Assembly (NCBI RefSeq): GCF_900496995.4
Contig: NC_044018.1
Location: forward strand, 21,916,001 to 21,980,000
Origin: Aquila chrysaetos chrysaetos
Taxonomy: Eukaryota; Chordata; Aves; Accipitriformes; Accipitridae
Reading direction: 5' to 3'
DNA: 64,000 bases
A model generated the notes under the pieces. That model ran no database searches. It was not told the origin of the DNA and saw only the letters and a program-made list of their open reading frames with translations. Shown piece by piece: positions 1-13,337 of the stretch. The stretch's first letter is position 1; each line of letters starts with the position of its first letter. Both the position numbers and the translations under genes were made by a program.

Positions 1-2519
1 ACTATGCACATGAATTAACTGAGTTCTATGTCACAGACTACAAAGCAGGGAAAAAGAGTCAGGATTTGGGTACAGTAGGAAAGGTCTCTCTGCCTTGGGT
101 CGGGGAAGAACTGCCTTGCCGACACTGAGCCATGCTCAAGCACCTGCCTGGCAGCAACTGATTCACAGCATGGAAACCATCCTTCAAACCTAGGGCAAGG
201 CTCTGCATTGTGCAGGTTGAAGGGCATCATCTCTCCGAGATGAATGAGCTGCAAAAGCCAGTTGGCTTTTTCTCAATAAATTATTTTGGCAAGAATGACT
301 TTTTCATCAAACAAAACTCTTTGCAACACAATAGTTTTTCTTATTTTGTGAAAGTGTTGAGCTGCTTAATTGTTTTTCTCCAATATTTTGACATACCATT
401 ACCAAAACAGCTACTAAAATGTTTACATGCTAAAATCTCTGTCTCTGATAAATCAATGGAAAGGACATTAAGAAACACTGTGGCATCTTCACGAGAAAGC
501 ACAAAGAATAATAACCACAATTAATGACAATTTAGGAGAAATCAGAGAACATAATTAGTTTTGAAGTGTTTGGAATTTTAACACTTAGCTCCTATCGACA
601 ATGTTGGTTTTTGACCAGCTTTTCTCCGACCTGCTCTCAGGAATTATCCACATGCTCAGTGTTTGCTGTTGCCTTCAAAGATTATAATCTCATTCAGGCA
701 GAGACTCATCTTCTTGCATGTTTGCAAAGCACTTGCACAGTCTTGAAGGTCACTGAAGTTAGAAGAAACAGACCCATCAACACAAAGATCATGAAGAAGA
801 TATAAAGAAAAAAAGATTGGTCTTCAAACTGCATGTGAGTGAAAATACATGTTTCCAAAAAGGAAAGAGAAAGGTGGATAATATAATCCAAGATCTACAT
901 AATGATACAACTCAGTGTCTCGGCAAGCTCCGGGCCAGCTGAGCGGAGAAGTACACAAGCACATTATGCCTATGTCTACACTTGCGTGGCTGCAGTTTGC
1001 GTGTACAGCCCTGAGCTAGCCTTCCTCTGCTTCGTGTGGGCACACAACAGCAAGGAGGTGGCCGGGCCGGCTATGCAGGCTCGCCGTGGGGTCCTCAAAT
1101 GACTAACATTACCTAGAGCCCCTGCCGCTGTGTTTGCCTTGCTCTCGCTGCCTGGGCTAAGCCGTTTACAGTCACAACACCGTGTGAGGTTTGTTCACTG
1201 CAAAAAAAGAAAGACATTCCCTGTTATAATGTACTTACTGCAGGAGGTTTTGACCTGTATGTGAACTGTTGGGGGGGGGCTAAGGGAAGGACGTTCACAT
1301 AAACAAAAACTACATCTGGGACATCTGTGAAACTGTCTGTGCCTTTCCTGAAATATGTCAGGGGTCCAAAAGTGAGAAAGGTTAAAACTGTTGGTAACAG
1401 GGTACGTTTATATGGCTCAGCGCTGTGTCATGTAACGGTATGAAAGAACTAGCCAAGAAGCCCTAAGCCGTATTAATGTCATACTTCACTTGGAGTAATA
1501 CACCCTGTATCTCATAGGGGCTGAAAGGCAATTTGGGTATCTCGGTGCACTGCTGCAATCTGCCGGGCAGACATATGCTACTACTTAAATGGGGAAGGGT
1601 TGGAGGAAGGAAGCTGTGATGTGGTTTACTCGAGATCAGAAAAATACCTGTGATGGAGCGAGTCTCCCAAACAGCACCCCAATGACCCATGCTCTCCCAC
1701 CCCCATCCTCCCTGTGCGTCTGGGTAACGTGCAGAGGGAGGAGGAGAGGGGTAAGCGAAGCACCCAGCGAAGGTGAAGAATACATTGGTACCTGCTCTGC
1801 AAATTAAAAAATGGATACTGGAAAACAACTCTTACAATTTGGTGACAATCTCCTCAGTCCTCTGAACCCCTTCACAGACATCATCCCCAGCCTGACCTTT
1901 TAAACCTGATGGTAGGCAGCTCAATTCGTTACTTCATGTTGCTAATGAGATCCAGCACATACAGATCCCTCAGTACGTGCTGGGGAAAAGGTGCCACCCT
2001 TCCTGATCATTTGTCAGATGTGCCGATGCCCTCTCCGCTGCTCACAGCAGAAAGCATCCCAATGTCATTAAAGCCTGTCCTTACTGTCCAGGGACAGCCG
2101 TTTAATGGAGCAGGTCACAAGGGCAGAGGGAGCTTTTAGATGTCACCAGGTGAACAACTGAAACGGCACCAGCTGGCAGGAGACAGATTTCAACTTGTGG
2201 CATAAGAGGCACAGAATGGGAGGTAGTTACTGGGTTTACTGAGACGAGGAGGACAGACACAAGGGATAAAACTAATGGCTTCAGCAGCAAATACGGAGCG
2301 AAAGACCAGAGGTCCCTTGGTTGGGGCCACCGGGGCAGGGGTGTTTGCAGCTGGTGGGTGCAGCGCTCCCCAACCCCTGACTCGGGGCAAGGACCCAGGG
2401 TTAAAACAAGTTTATCGAGGTGAGGGTATGGATTAAAGCTCCTTCCACATTTACACAGCAGGACTCACTGCATCTTAAGTGCAGCGTTTTTTAATTAGCT
2501 CTTAGCTAAGCAGGTGCCA
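1..2519. other. Non-coding sequence, no recognisable gene
   Basis: AT-leaning sequence with short chance open frames only. A run of nine G lies at 1271-1279. No repeat family is recognised. Confidence 0.6.
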
Positions 2520-2935
2520 GAAGCCACCGCCCCTCTTACAGCCGCTGCCTCCGCGGTGTCTGGGTGTCACGGCACCCCGCGCTTGAGCTGCCTCTCCTGC
2601 CCCACCGGCGGGACCAGCCTCCCCCGCGCCCCACGGCTCTCCCCGGTGCACGGCGTGGTCTCCGCTGCAGCCCGCCGGCCGCGGGAGAGTCACGGCGCTG
2701 GGAGCAAAGGGGAAGAGCTGCTGCCTTTTGCTGTGCCGCACACACACGTGACATGCGGGGTGAGCTGCAGCGAAACCACCAAGCTGCTGGCAGCCACTCG
2801 AATGCCCCGGGACGCCCGCCTGCACCTCGTCGCTGCCTCACATTTCAGAGAAACGATTTCCAGCCTGCTTTCTCCTCCGCCACGTCGCAGCCGGCTCGCC
2901 CCAGGAGCTTCGTTTCTGCACACGATGCCGTTTGA
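2520..2935. promoter_or_regulatory. Isolated CpG-rich patch (possible CpG island)
   Basis: About 400 bp are GC-rich with dense CpG. By eye there are about 20 CpGs in the 165 bp from 2535 to 2700 alone, for example CTCCGCGGTG, CACCGGCGGG and GCCGGCCGCGGG. Surrounding sequence is ordinary. Open frames cross it in several frames but none matches a known protein, as expected for GC-rich sequence with few stops. It may be an orphan CpG island, an enhancer or the promoter of an unannotated transcript. Confidence 0.55.
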
Positions 2936-5900
2936 ACGTGCATTCGTACTCCCAAGTTCGGTAAGCTGACAGGAGCAACCTGTCTTTGGGCTGAGGCATT
3001 TTTTTTTCTGTTTTGGAAATTTCACAGTGTGCTTCTGGGTGTGGCTGCCTTTCAAAAGCATGAACTCTTGAGTGCAGAGGACTGGACTGTATCCGCTGCA
3101 ACCTGCCATCGCTAAGTGCAGTTGACCTCCTCCACTCGCTCCAATTCCAAAACACACGTCCTGTTTACTCAGTAGTAAAATTCTTTTTGGCACACAGTGT
3201 ATAACAGATATGGTATATAGATTAAAAAAAAATACACACATTCAGTTTTCCTGGAGAGGTTTCACATGTGATGAGTCTGTCACATGTCAGTTATTTAACA
3301 CAACCCCAACAAACGAGCGCCAAGGTGGAAGAAAAATGACTTGATGCAGGACCTCGCTACTTCATGACTGAAACGTGTAGGTCTTGCAGAAGTTTTAACC
3401 CCAGTATGGAGGAGATGCCATTTCAGCCTCCTTCCAGCGCATCCATGCGCAGACAGCTGGAGCCCTGCAGCCCTCCCGCAAGCGCAGGGACCTTCCATCC
3501 CCACCTCCACTGCTGCCTCCGGTTCTTCTTCTTTCCTGACATGTACCCTCCACGCTTTTCTTCACGCCGCCGTTATTTTTCACCCTTCCCTGCCTGACCT
3601 CTGCCTCCATGCTGTGCTCTCCTGCTTGGCGCCTGCTTCCCCGGTCCCTGCTGCATTCAGCAGAGGGAAGAACGATGGGTGGGAAAACCCTACAAGCGGA
3701 GGGGAGCGACTGTGCACCGACTGCTAGGGGAACCGGCAGAAGCCATCAGGTCTCCCAAGCCAACTTTGCTGGTTTAATGGGAACTTTGGATCAAATACAG
3801 ACAGGACCTCCTAGGATTCGCAGGTGAGACTCCTCGTGCATGTCGAAGATGCTGTTTTGTCGAGTTGCACAGTACCCTGAGTGATGCTAACAGACATCGG
3901 TTGCGGGGATGCGGGGTCCTGAAGGCTGACACTGCTTGCCGTTCATCACCGAGGCAGTGGGAACCACCAGGAATTGCCACCACGGTGAAAAACATAACCA
4001 GAACAAACAATCCCCCCAAAACTGTTGCTCACCTTGCTCAGGAGACTTGAGAACACACTGGTGGATATAAAGAGAAAATAAACAAGATTTTAAAATGGAG
4101 TTGTCATTCTTCTGCCCAAAACTCTGCCTGACATGTACTGCTTAATGTGTGTGTATTTTCCTTTGGATGAATGTGGCCATACGTGCCTTAAAATGTTCCT
4201 GCATAAAATGAAAGCATAATATGCAATACAGCGTGTTGAAGATATATTGAAGATATTTACTACATTCTCCTTATGTAGATGGTGTTTGTTTAACCATCTT
4301 TATTCACAGTAATTGACTGTTGCTATTGCTATTCTTTTTAGCACCAATTAAAAGTTGTTCTGTAGTTCTTTACCAATATATTTTTAAGCCGCTCAGTGCT
4401 TAATACAAGTTTGTAACCTGCAGGCTCAAGTCTTGTGGAGACTCGTGCACATGAATAATTCATAAACTAAGGAACAGTGGCTTTTAACATAAGTAAAACT
4501 ACTTGAAAGAGAAAAGTAGCTCACGCTTGAATTCTCTGCAGGAATTGACCTTAATTTGCTCTTCAGATCTAGACTGCCCTATTAGGAAGCTTTCTTGTCT
4601 GTTTTTTATTTATTTTATATAGGTAGGTAATACAGATAAAAAAGGTCTCCAAACTCTATAAATCTTCTAAGTTAGACTGAACTTTCATGAAGGTTGTAAT
4701 GCTGTGGACAGCATCATAAACCAAGGGGTTCCTCTGCCTCCCTCATTGCCTTGACGTTCAATAGTTTCTGTATGACTGTGAGGAGGCAGACGAGGTGACT
4801 CAAATGCCATTAATGTTTACAAGACAGTTCTGTGAAGCCTTAAAAGCAGGCACCAATGCCAGTGAAGCTCAGCTCTCATCCCATGCATTTGCATTTGTAG
4901 TGTAAAAAGAAAATCCCTGATAAGTAATTATTGCATTCCTTGATTTTCCTTAAACAGAGAGAAAGCAGAGAAAATTTTAAGGAGTAATGAAACCAAACTC
5001 AGCTATCGCATTCACAAAGTGCCATACATTCGTCTTGCTGTTAAAAACTGTAGGGAAAAATGTGGTAAAAGCAAAGCTCTCCCTGCTTACAAAATAAACA
5101 GTGAAATATAAACTGGATTACTTGTCATATCAGGAACATGTCACTGTTTTTTCAGGGTGTTCAGCCTGATTATGAGTTCTGGCAATTTTATTCCAGAAAA
5201 CCTCCACGAATTTCACTGGATAGAAGTTGTAGTAGAAATAATAGTGAGGTGATATAGCCTAAGGTCCCTTTTACTTGCTATGTGGTAGAGAAATGTAGAA
5301 AAAAGATGGCTTTTGCCCTCAGAGGTTAAAAATTTTCCAGTTGTAGCTGTGACTTGCACATTTTTAAGAAAAATCAGAACGAAAAAAATTTTGAAACCTT
5401 TTTTTTTTTGAGTCATCTACCATCCTCTTACCATGTGAGGCAGCTGTAGCACCGGAGAGCAAGACTCAGGGCAGTTACCGGTTGCAGCGTGAACACTCAC
5501 TCCCTTCTCTTGGAGCTGGCAGTTCATTAGCAGCCAGTTTATCAACTCTGCCTTACCACAGGGCCCTCTGAATTTTTCATGATCTCCTCCCCTTAAGGCA
5601 GCAAACCCATAAGTTTTTCTACACAAGCAACAGGACATGAAATTCAAGGGATGAAAAGTAAATTTTGGACTTTGGTCAATGTCTTCAATGCAGTTTAAGA
5701 AATTTCATGGACTGAGACGCATTCCTGCACTTCCACCCCAAAACTCCCTTAGTTTCAGACAGGGAAGACTATTCCTCACTATCCTCTCTGGGTTGCCCCT
5801 CAGCTGAGGACACATTTTCTGTACAGAAGGTGCAGAATCGCCCAGCTCCGTGCACGCATGATTTTGCATCTTCACCTGGGTTGCATGGACTAAGCGGTGT

Positions 5901-8900
5901 CTGTGTCACCTCCCTCAGATTAATAAACCCCAATTATTTTTTTTTTCTCTGTTGTCTCAGGAAACATTTGTAAATGTTGCAGGACACAGGAATGCAGCCT
6001 GGGTTTCGTCTGTACCTTATCAAGATGTCCTGGCCGCTAAGCTCTTGCAACGGCTCCCCCGTCACTGGCTGCCGTGCATCCCCGTGCATCCCTGGCCGTG
6101 CGGCAGTCCTGCTCGGCAGGACGGGGGGAAGGGGACAGGTCTCTCCCCACACACCCTGTTTCATGTCAACATCTTCGCTTTGTGGAAGCAGCATTTCCTC
6201 CACAAGGCTTAGCGGGCCCTACCCGCCGCTAACATCCAGTAAACTCTGCTAAATGAATCTTTATTTTTTTATTATAAAGTTTTGAGTAAGGTTTTAGGAA
6301 AACAGGTTTGGAAAGACAATTAAAAGAAAACCTAAATAATTTACACAGAGACAAGGCCCTCTTAACGTATTCCAAGGTACCTTAGCCAAACCACTGCTCC
6401 TCAGATGCTGATGGGTCTGGATAATTGAGGAAGCAGCTCTCCAGTGTCACCAGGGTCTCTCATTGCCATTTCAGCTCTTCAGGACTTTCTTCTTCTTCCA
6501 TAGTACCAGCCTGGTTTGATGCAAATTAAAGGCACCACTGGTGATGTCCACCTCAATGCTTAATCACGTTTCAGAATCAGGGTTTTTTTTCCTTCAATTC
6601 ACATGGTTTGATAATAATTATGCTTCTGAGGCTAATAGCAATTGTGCCTGTGTTCTGCACAGTCTGTAGTACTGTCCCAGGTTCTGGCAGAGATACACAC
6701 AATCTTTTTTCAGCATTATTAAGAGGATATAAAAATAAAATCTATCCCTGGTGCATTTCTGAGCCAAGCTAACTGGTATCATTTTGAGCTTGTCTTGGAT
6801 CGTACCAACCCTCAGCCTTTGGAGTCTGGCTCCCAAAGGGATGAAGGTGCCCATGGAGAAATCCCGATTCAGGCACCCCATCACTTATGGTACCCCTGCC
6901 CCATAAGCAGTGGTCCTAGACGTCTACGTACTTTCTGCATAGGCTCAAAGGCCTTTTATCGTGTGCTGTAAATGCCTCCTCAACACTCAGTTTAACTAGT
7001 TGGGAACATATTGCTGGAGCCAGATAGGTCTGATAGGTAAGGAAGAGCAGAGCTTGCAGCCCCCGACTTACAGGTCCCTGGGACCTTGCTATCAGCTTGC
7101 TCTGTGCTTTTCTAGTGCAAAGCTGACCTTTTGAAGCTTCCAGCTCCCTTTGTGCTGTGCTCGCTTGTACTTCAATCAGCACGGCTGCACGACAAGGAAC
7201 AAGTGGGGCAGCCTTGTAAAGCATGAACCATCAGAGCGTAGGTATGTTGAATAAACAAACTGCAAGGCGAGACTGACTTCTTGCATCTCTTGACGAAAGC
7301 AGTATGTCCTTGCAGCCCGTGCATCTCGCAGCTGCAGAGGGATTAGCATGGTGTTTACCTGCTCTTTCCCAGGCTGGGCAAATGCTTGATCTTGCTAATG
7401 TGTACACAAGTTTTTGACAGTTGCTGTAGCACAACAGGAACCTTCCCTTCTCTCTCGTTGTTTGTAACCTTTGAGGACTAACCAGCCAAGCTTTCTTACA
7501 GCATCAAAAACGCAGCTTATTTTAAATTAACTTCCAGGGCAAAAAGGGCTGCTTTCAAATGATCAGTCGCTGACCGAGTTGGATATCCCTCCCTCAGCAA
7601 GCTTCAGCTTTCTTTCGAGGGGAGGAAAGGGCTTTTCTGCTCCCAGAGAGCAGGGACCTGGCTGGCTTTTGGGGAGCTTCGTGGAAGGAGAAGGAGCAGG
7701 AAGGTGGCACTGCTGTGCCTGCCCCTGCACCGCAGGAACAGGGAAACGCTTCCCTCTCCTGTGGGACTCTGTTTGGGTACTAGTTCACTATTATTTTGTG
7801 CATGGCATTTAATACTTGTCTTCTGGTAGTGACTAATGCTCCATTGTGTCCCTGGGCACTTTGTGTAAAGTGATATTTAACCACAATAAAAGCAAGATGC
7901 TGCCAAGAACATGCAGTGGGGGTTTGCAGAACAAATTAGGAACCTTTCCTGGTGTATCACGGCTAGAGTAAGGGTACACCTACAGCACCAAGCAATGCAC
8001 TGTGTACGTCACGGCAACGGCCCATAGCACTGATACTTGCATAATTCTTCTTTTTCTTCTTCATTTTATCTTCACTATGCCCGACTTCCTTTATATACTT
8101 GAATAGGTATATATTAAATAGGATTTATGCGGGTTCGGTAGCAGAACTAATACCAGCCGATGTGGTGGTTCAGCAGTGAGTCATGTACCACGGCTGAATG
8201 CCTTCCCCAGTCCACACCACCAAGAGTGTCCCAGTGTAAGGGTAGCACATTCACTACGTGAAAGCAGGTAGCAGCCTGGAGAGCCCTCCAGGATTGTGTG
8301 GTGCTCCCTTCCCTTGCTGTGGGATGTGACCAGTGCTTCGCACACAGGTACTGACATGTCCAGTGTCAGAAAATTAAAACTACGGAATGAAAGAGGCCTT
8401 TGCTACCATTGTCACAGTTTGCGAAATGCTGATCATAAAAGACGAATAATGCGAAAAAGTAGATAATAATAATAAAAAACTCTGTCTGCTTTTTCCAGTA
8501 AACAGTGCTGTCGTTTAAATAAAGGCAACGCTGAAAGAGGAAACAGAAGATTGCCAGCGGTAATAGCCCATGTTTTGAAGGGCTCCACTTATCTGGATCT
8601 TATTTTGGCTTGGCACTGTTGGTGTAACTTTATTTCTCAAACACTAGCATTAGCACTTAAATTTATCAGGCTCTGAGGACTATCTGTTGAGATAAACTCA
8701 GCCTACCCAACGTGGCAACATTAAAAGCATTGATGGAGCCTCAAATAGAATTGGCAACTCCTTTGCAGTGCTAAATAAAGTAACAACAGAAAATTCACAC
8801 CATGGCTGGTCACTCTGTATGCAAACAAACTGAATTCCCATGGGCCCCTTTGTATGTCCTAAGAGGTTTGGTGAATGGGAAACAGCAAGATATATCCCTC

Positions 8901-10259
8901 TCCTGTCACAGCTAAAAGTCATGTCCTGGTTTAACCCCTTGCTACCGCTTCATCCCCATGAAAAATTCTGGTATTAGTTTTCTTAATTTGGGAGGGGGAA
9001 AAAAGGAGGGGGGATAGAGTCCAGAATTTTTCCTGTTCCCAGTCTTTAATTCACCTCCTTATGTCATTACTGCTTCTTCCCTGGGTTTGAACAATGGGGT
9101 TAAAAGCCTAAATGAGTAGGAAGCCAGATACTGGTTATTCTGTGACTTGTCCAGAGGTACAAGCTGAGATGAAGAGACCTTTCTGGGTATTGGTCAATGC
9201 CCTCGGTGAGTTGGAGGGTAAAACCTCTGGCCCATTTTTATTTTTCAGGTTATACTGGTACTCAAAGGCTTTTACGTTTGTATGTTTATCACATTGGAAA
9301 TGGATGTATAGAAACTGCATGCTAGAAAACAGGAAGGAGAGATGCGTTATATTCATAGAGGTAAAAGGAGAAGCACGATTTCCCCTTTTCCCTGGATTCC
9401 TAGAGCTCTACCTTTCTTCAAGAAATTGCCCGTCCTAGCCCACGTTAACCATAGCATGCATGGCAATATGCAGTCCACCTCACCTGGAATAACCATAGGT
9501 ATCCTATAAATACTTTACCAAGCAGCAAGCACCCAAACTGCCCAAGCCGCCTTTTCCCAAGCTGTCTTATCACTGCCTGGGGCCCTGATACCTAAAGAAA
9601 AGAATTAACTATTTAAATGGCACAATGATTTTGCAAAAGCTGGCTAGCAAGTTGTCACTATATAAATCTGGATTCATATTCTCATAGCTGGTTCAATAAC
9701 ACTCCTCCAGCTTACAACTGGAACGGATCCTATTATCTATTTTCTATAGTTCTTGATTAAATTAGTTTCTTTTCTTGTTTGTGAGACACTCACAAAGAAC
9801 TCCTGTTTCCTCTCAGTCTGACTTTTGTCTCGGTGCCAGATAACTTATACAAACTAACCTGTTCGTGAACTGTTGATTTAGACTGGCAAACTAAGCTGCA
9901 TGGCCTGGCTCCAAACTGCTGATTGGACCAATATCTCATTTCGTGACTGCAGAGCGAGCTTGCCACTTGGCCCTTCCAGTACGATGTAGCCTGTGCCAGT
10001 GTGGCCATTGTGAAAGTACAGCTTGTACTTGCCAAAGCTGGTTTTATAGCTAACTTCTACGGCTCACTCTAAAATAAACTACAAGTACACAACTTGTCTG
10101 CCTTTTCCAACTTTGCCTTTTGCCAGCGTAAATTTTTTTGAACTTAAGGATCATGTCCTCACAGAGAAAATAGTGAAGCTACATTTCTAGTATAAACAGG
10201 GTTAGAAAACTCATTTACTAACAGACATTTGTACCTTGGCTGGCTTTAATGAAGTGACA
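2936..10259. other. Non-coding sequence, no recognisable gene
   Basis: Mostly AT-rich. It contains a T-rich acceptor-like stretch ending at 5960 that is followed by a GC-richer segment with a short direct repeat CCGTGCATCC x2 (6072-6091), and an ATA microsatellite near 8463-8477. Open frames are short and lack family similarity. Confidence 0.6.
4236..4257 (+). repeat. 11-bp tandem duplication
   Basis: TTGAAGATATA and TTGAAGATATT lie back to back. It is a minor slippage repeat in AT-rich non-coding sequence. Confidence 0.85.
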
Positions 10260-11450
10260 TGTCAAAACAATAAATATTAAAAGCTAGCACAAGGATTGAT
10301 GGTAAAAGAAAGTTTTTTTCATTAGAAAGCATCAGAAATCAGTTGTAGAGAAAGGACTCCTCTTGAACTCTATCGAAGTCTGTGTGTGAGGTCTGTGCAT
10401 GACTATGAATTTTAATTTATGAACTAAAGGGAGAAGATTGGTAGTGACTCTTGGAGACTCTTGTTATTGATCAGAAAGAAGAAAAAAAGGAAGGAAACTA
10501 AGGACATAGGAATGGATAATGAAACAGCAGAAGCAGAACTGGGAGAAAGAATGATTCTTGTAAAAGTCATCAGGTAGAAGGTACAGTTAATGAGTTTCCA
10601 TGTAGGAGACTAGAAGATACCAGTGAGAAACAACTGATAAATTGATGTAAAAGAAGTTCAAGGAGTCCAAACAACAAAATCTGGAAATTAGAAGTACTGT
10701 GCAGAATGTAAAAATACATATTGTAGGGAAGACTGAAACACAGTTGAATAGCAATCAAGATTTGATCTCCGGTATTGAAATGTTTATGCTAATGAGAAGA
10801 GATAAATAAATAGCAGACTACTGTAATGTCTTCAGTACTGGTGATGGTATAAAAAAAGATTCCTTAAGATTACTAGAAAAGATATTAACAATACAGGAAG
10901 ATAAATACTATAAAAGGCAATATCATTAAGGAAGGCTTTCAGTACCCAGATATCAATTAGAGATGAAAATCAGATATCTGGTTTGATAGCCAAGAAATTT
11001 CCTCATCAGTTTGCAACTGAGAAACAAATTCCTGAACAAAGAAGGGATTTGTATCTTGTCTTGTTAGAACATGAGGCTATTTTAAAAGAAGTGCTGGCCA
11101 CATAAGGCAGTCTTGTTTCACATGAGGTTAAATTAATTGGAAGGATCAACAAAAAGATTTTCCAGTTTCTGAAGGGGAATCTGTAGGATACAGGAAAAGC
11201 TAATGAGTGAAGTCATTGGCACTGAGGAGTTTGGAAAATTGAATGATACTTGGATGTTAAAGAGAGAAAAAAAATGGTTACTTAGAGTTTCACACCAAGA
11301 AAAGGAAAAAAATGTAAAGAAGGGTCCTAAATTTGTTTAGGTAAACAGCCATGTAAAAATTATGTTGGAAGTAGGTAAAAAAACTAAACACAAGGAAAAA
11401 AGAGCTTTTCCAAAATTCAAAGTTACTCAGAGATCAGTTCTAAAGGCTGA
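10260..11450. other. Purine-rich, strand-asymmetric non-coding block
   Basis: For about 1.2 kb the + strand is conspicuously rich in A and G and poor in C, with many GAAG, AAAG and AGGA runs. The neighbouring sequence is more balanced. No open frame of note occurs on the + strand here, and I recognise no element family. Such composition can come from a decayed retroelement body or from long-term transcription asymmetry. Confidence 0.5.
10946..10981. repeat. 9-bp perfect inverted repeat with 18-nt spacer
   Basis: CCAGATATC (10946-10954) and GATATCTGG (10973-10981) are reverse complements. The right arm overlaps the smaller palindrome CAGATATCTG (10971-10980). If transcribed this would make a modest hairpin. 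No target-site duplication or element structure is seen around it. Confidence 0.8.
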
Positions 11451-13260
11451 ATCTGTAGCTCTATATAGCTATTCTGCAGTGCCCATCCCTGTATTATATG
11501 AAGTCTACAGGTACCTTTGAAATTCACTGTGATCTTTAATACATTTAATGGATATTCTGTTATTCTCTTTTCCTAGATGACAGGAAATTTTGCTGAGCAA
11601 TTACATTTGAGACTCCTTTTCATCTTACAACACTTAGTCAGAGTGTTTGAGATGTTTCTGTAGCTTCCCTTCACCTCTTTCTTCCCACGGATGTCAGACA
11701 GAGCTCACATCCACTGCCAGGTATGATGCTAGAGCACACTTTGGTTTATAGCTTGTTCCAGCTGTCTTTGACAAGATATGCTGGCCTTCTCCACCAACCA
11801 AAATGGGAGGAGGGCAACCAGTTGAAAAGGTGCAAGAACCCAACCCAGCAATTTTCTTAGGTGGGACTAACTGGAACCCTCCACATTCCCTTTAAGTCTT
11901 TTCTCATCTTTGATCTGTTGCTGCCTTCTGGCTTTGCTATGTAATAAGGATCCTACTGTCTTTAAATATTGCAGGTGCCAGCTGTTTTTTCAACACTGCC
12001 CCGAAATTACTGAACAGAAGGATCACAGTAGCAATTTACACAAACTGTGGAAGTGCAAGCTATGGTCCCCATTTTCTTTCATTTTCACCCATTGTTCAAT
12101 AATTCATGTATACTCAAGGTTTCAAATTACTTTCAAGTTCTATGACTAATAGGGTGTGGAGCTGTAATTTACTTATATGAATGTTTCATGACTTCCTTTC
12201 CAGCGAATTTGGAGAAGGTATCTCAAAACCTCACTTGCTTAGCATTTTGACAAGGAGCCAGTGGCTGAGCTGAAATTTTACTTGAATTTAGCATGTAAAT
12301 CCTGTCCATATGCAAAAGGAAAAAGATTGTATTGTCATTTCACTTATCATTACCTTCCACTTACAAGGAGCGCTTCAGATGCATTTGGCTAGGCTCCCAG
12401 TGCAAAGAAGGGCAAAATATAGCATGTGAAACATCAATTATTAAGATACAATATTCATTACAATGGATGTAGTCACTAGGAAGGGCTAATGTGCTCAGGG
12501 ATACATGTTGGTCTTGATTTATAGATATTAACTCATGTACTGGTATTTAGACAGAGTAAGTACTAGGTAGACAAAGAGTGGTATAAAAAAAGTCCTCACC
12601 AAGGCTCAACCAAAAAAAGGAAAAGAAATGGGATTTATTAATATTTCATTCTCTCCGATTAGTGCTGCAAGGTTGAAAATCCCTCCCTTAGGTTTTATCA
12701 AAAAGCTCTACCACTTTTGTCTTGTACCATGTTAAAAATTCAGACCCTTTCCAATGTTTCTTTTCCCTCCTTTTCCCTGCTCACTCCTAATGTTGCCGTC
12801 CTCCTGCTTCCAGAGCTAGGGTGGCTCTCCCTCTCTAGAAAGGCCCTCCTCTGAAACTCTTTCGCTCTGTTGCGACTTTGCTGATTTGTGCATACCCACA
12901 GCAACATTAGCGCCGCTCTCTGGCTGGATCAGACACCTTATAACTTTTACCAAAGGGCTATAGTTGCCAGGGTTTATGTTATGTACGTGTACGAACCCCT
13001 ACATGCCTACACACATCCTACATCCAGCCTTCACCGGCTAATGCAAAACCTCCCTCATTGCTCCAGCCTCCGACAGCTCCTGCCCTCACCTATGAACACA
13101 GAGAAACACCTTGAAAGGCAACAACCCATGCAATGTCTTATCTCGTGGGGTTTTACGACGACCAGCCACAACAAGCCAGCGTGTGAATGGCATTTCCCTG
13201 GAACTGTTGCAACGAAAGGCAAATCCGGGGACCCGGGGATGTGCTGTCCAGTTCCCAGAA
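11451..13260. other. Non-coding sequence, no recognisable gene
   Basis: Ordinary AT-rich sequence. An open frame of 144 codons at 12888-13322 runs into the degraded CR1-like fragment at its end and has no family resemblance. Confidence 0.6.
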
Positions 13261-13337
13261 GAGATTGCCTAAGGAAGGGAGGGAATCGCCGGTGTTTTTT
13301 TAAGAACAGGTTGGACAAATAGCTAACAGGAGTGGCA
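13261..13337 (+). mobile_element. Degraded CR1-like fragment (older subfamily)
   Basis: The order TTGCCTAAGGAAGG, GGGAATCGCC, GGTGTTTTTTTAAGAACAGG, TTGGACAAAT resembles the 3' UTR of older sauropsid CR1 elements, which read approximately 'gtggaatctcc ... ggtttttaagaacaggttagacaaa'. The usual 3' tail (GGACTAGATGACC and ATTCTATG) is not recognisable, so the copy is truncated or heavily diverged. This rests on remembered family wording. Confidence 0.5.

Noticed and set aside
2690..3241. 183-codon minus-strand open frame
   Set aside because: It overlaps the CpG-rich patch where stops are rare, and the peptide has no recognisable family.
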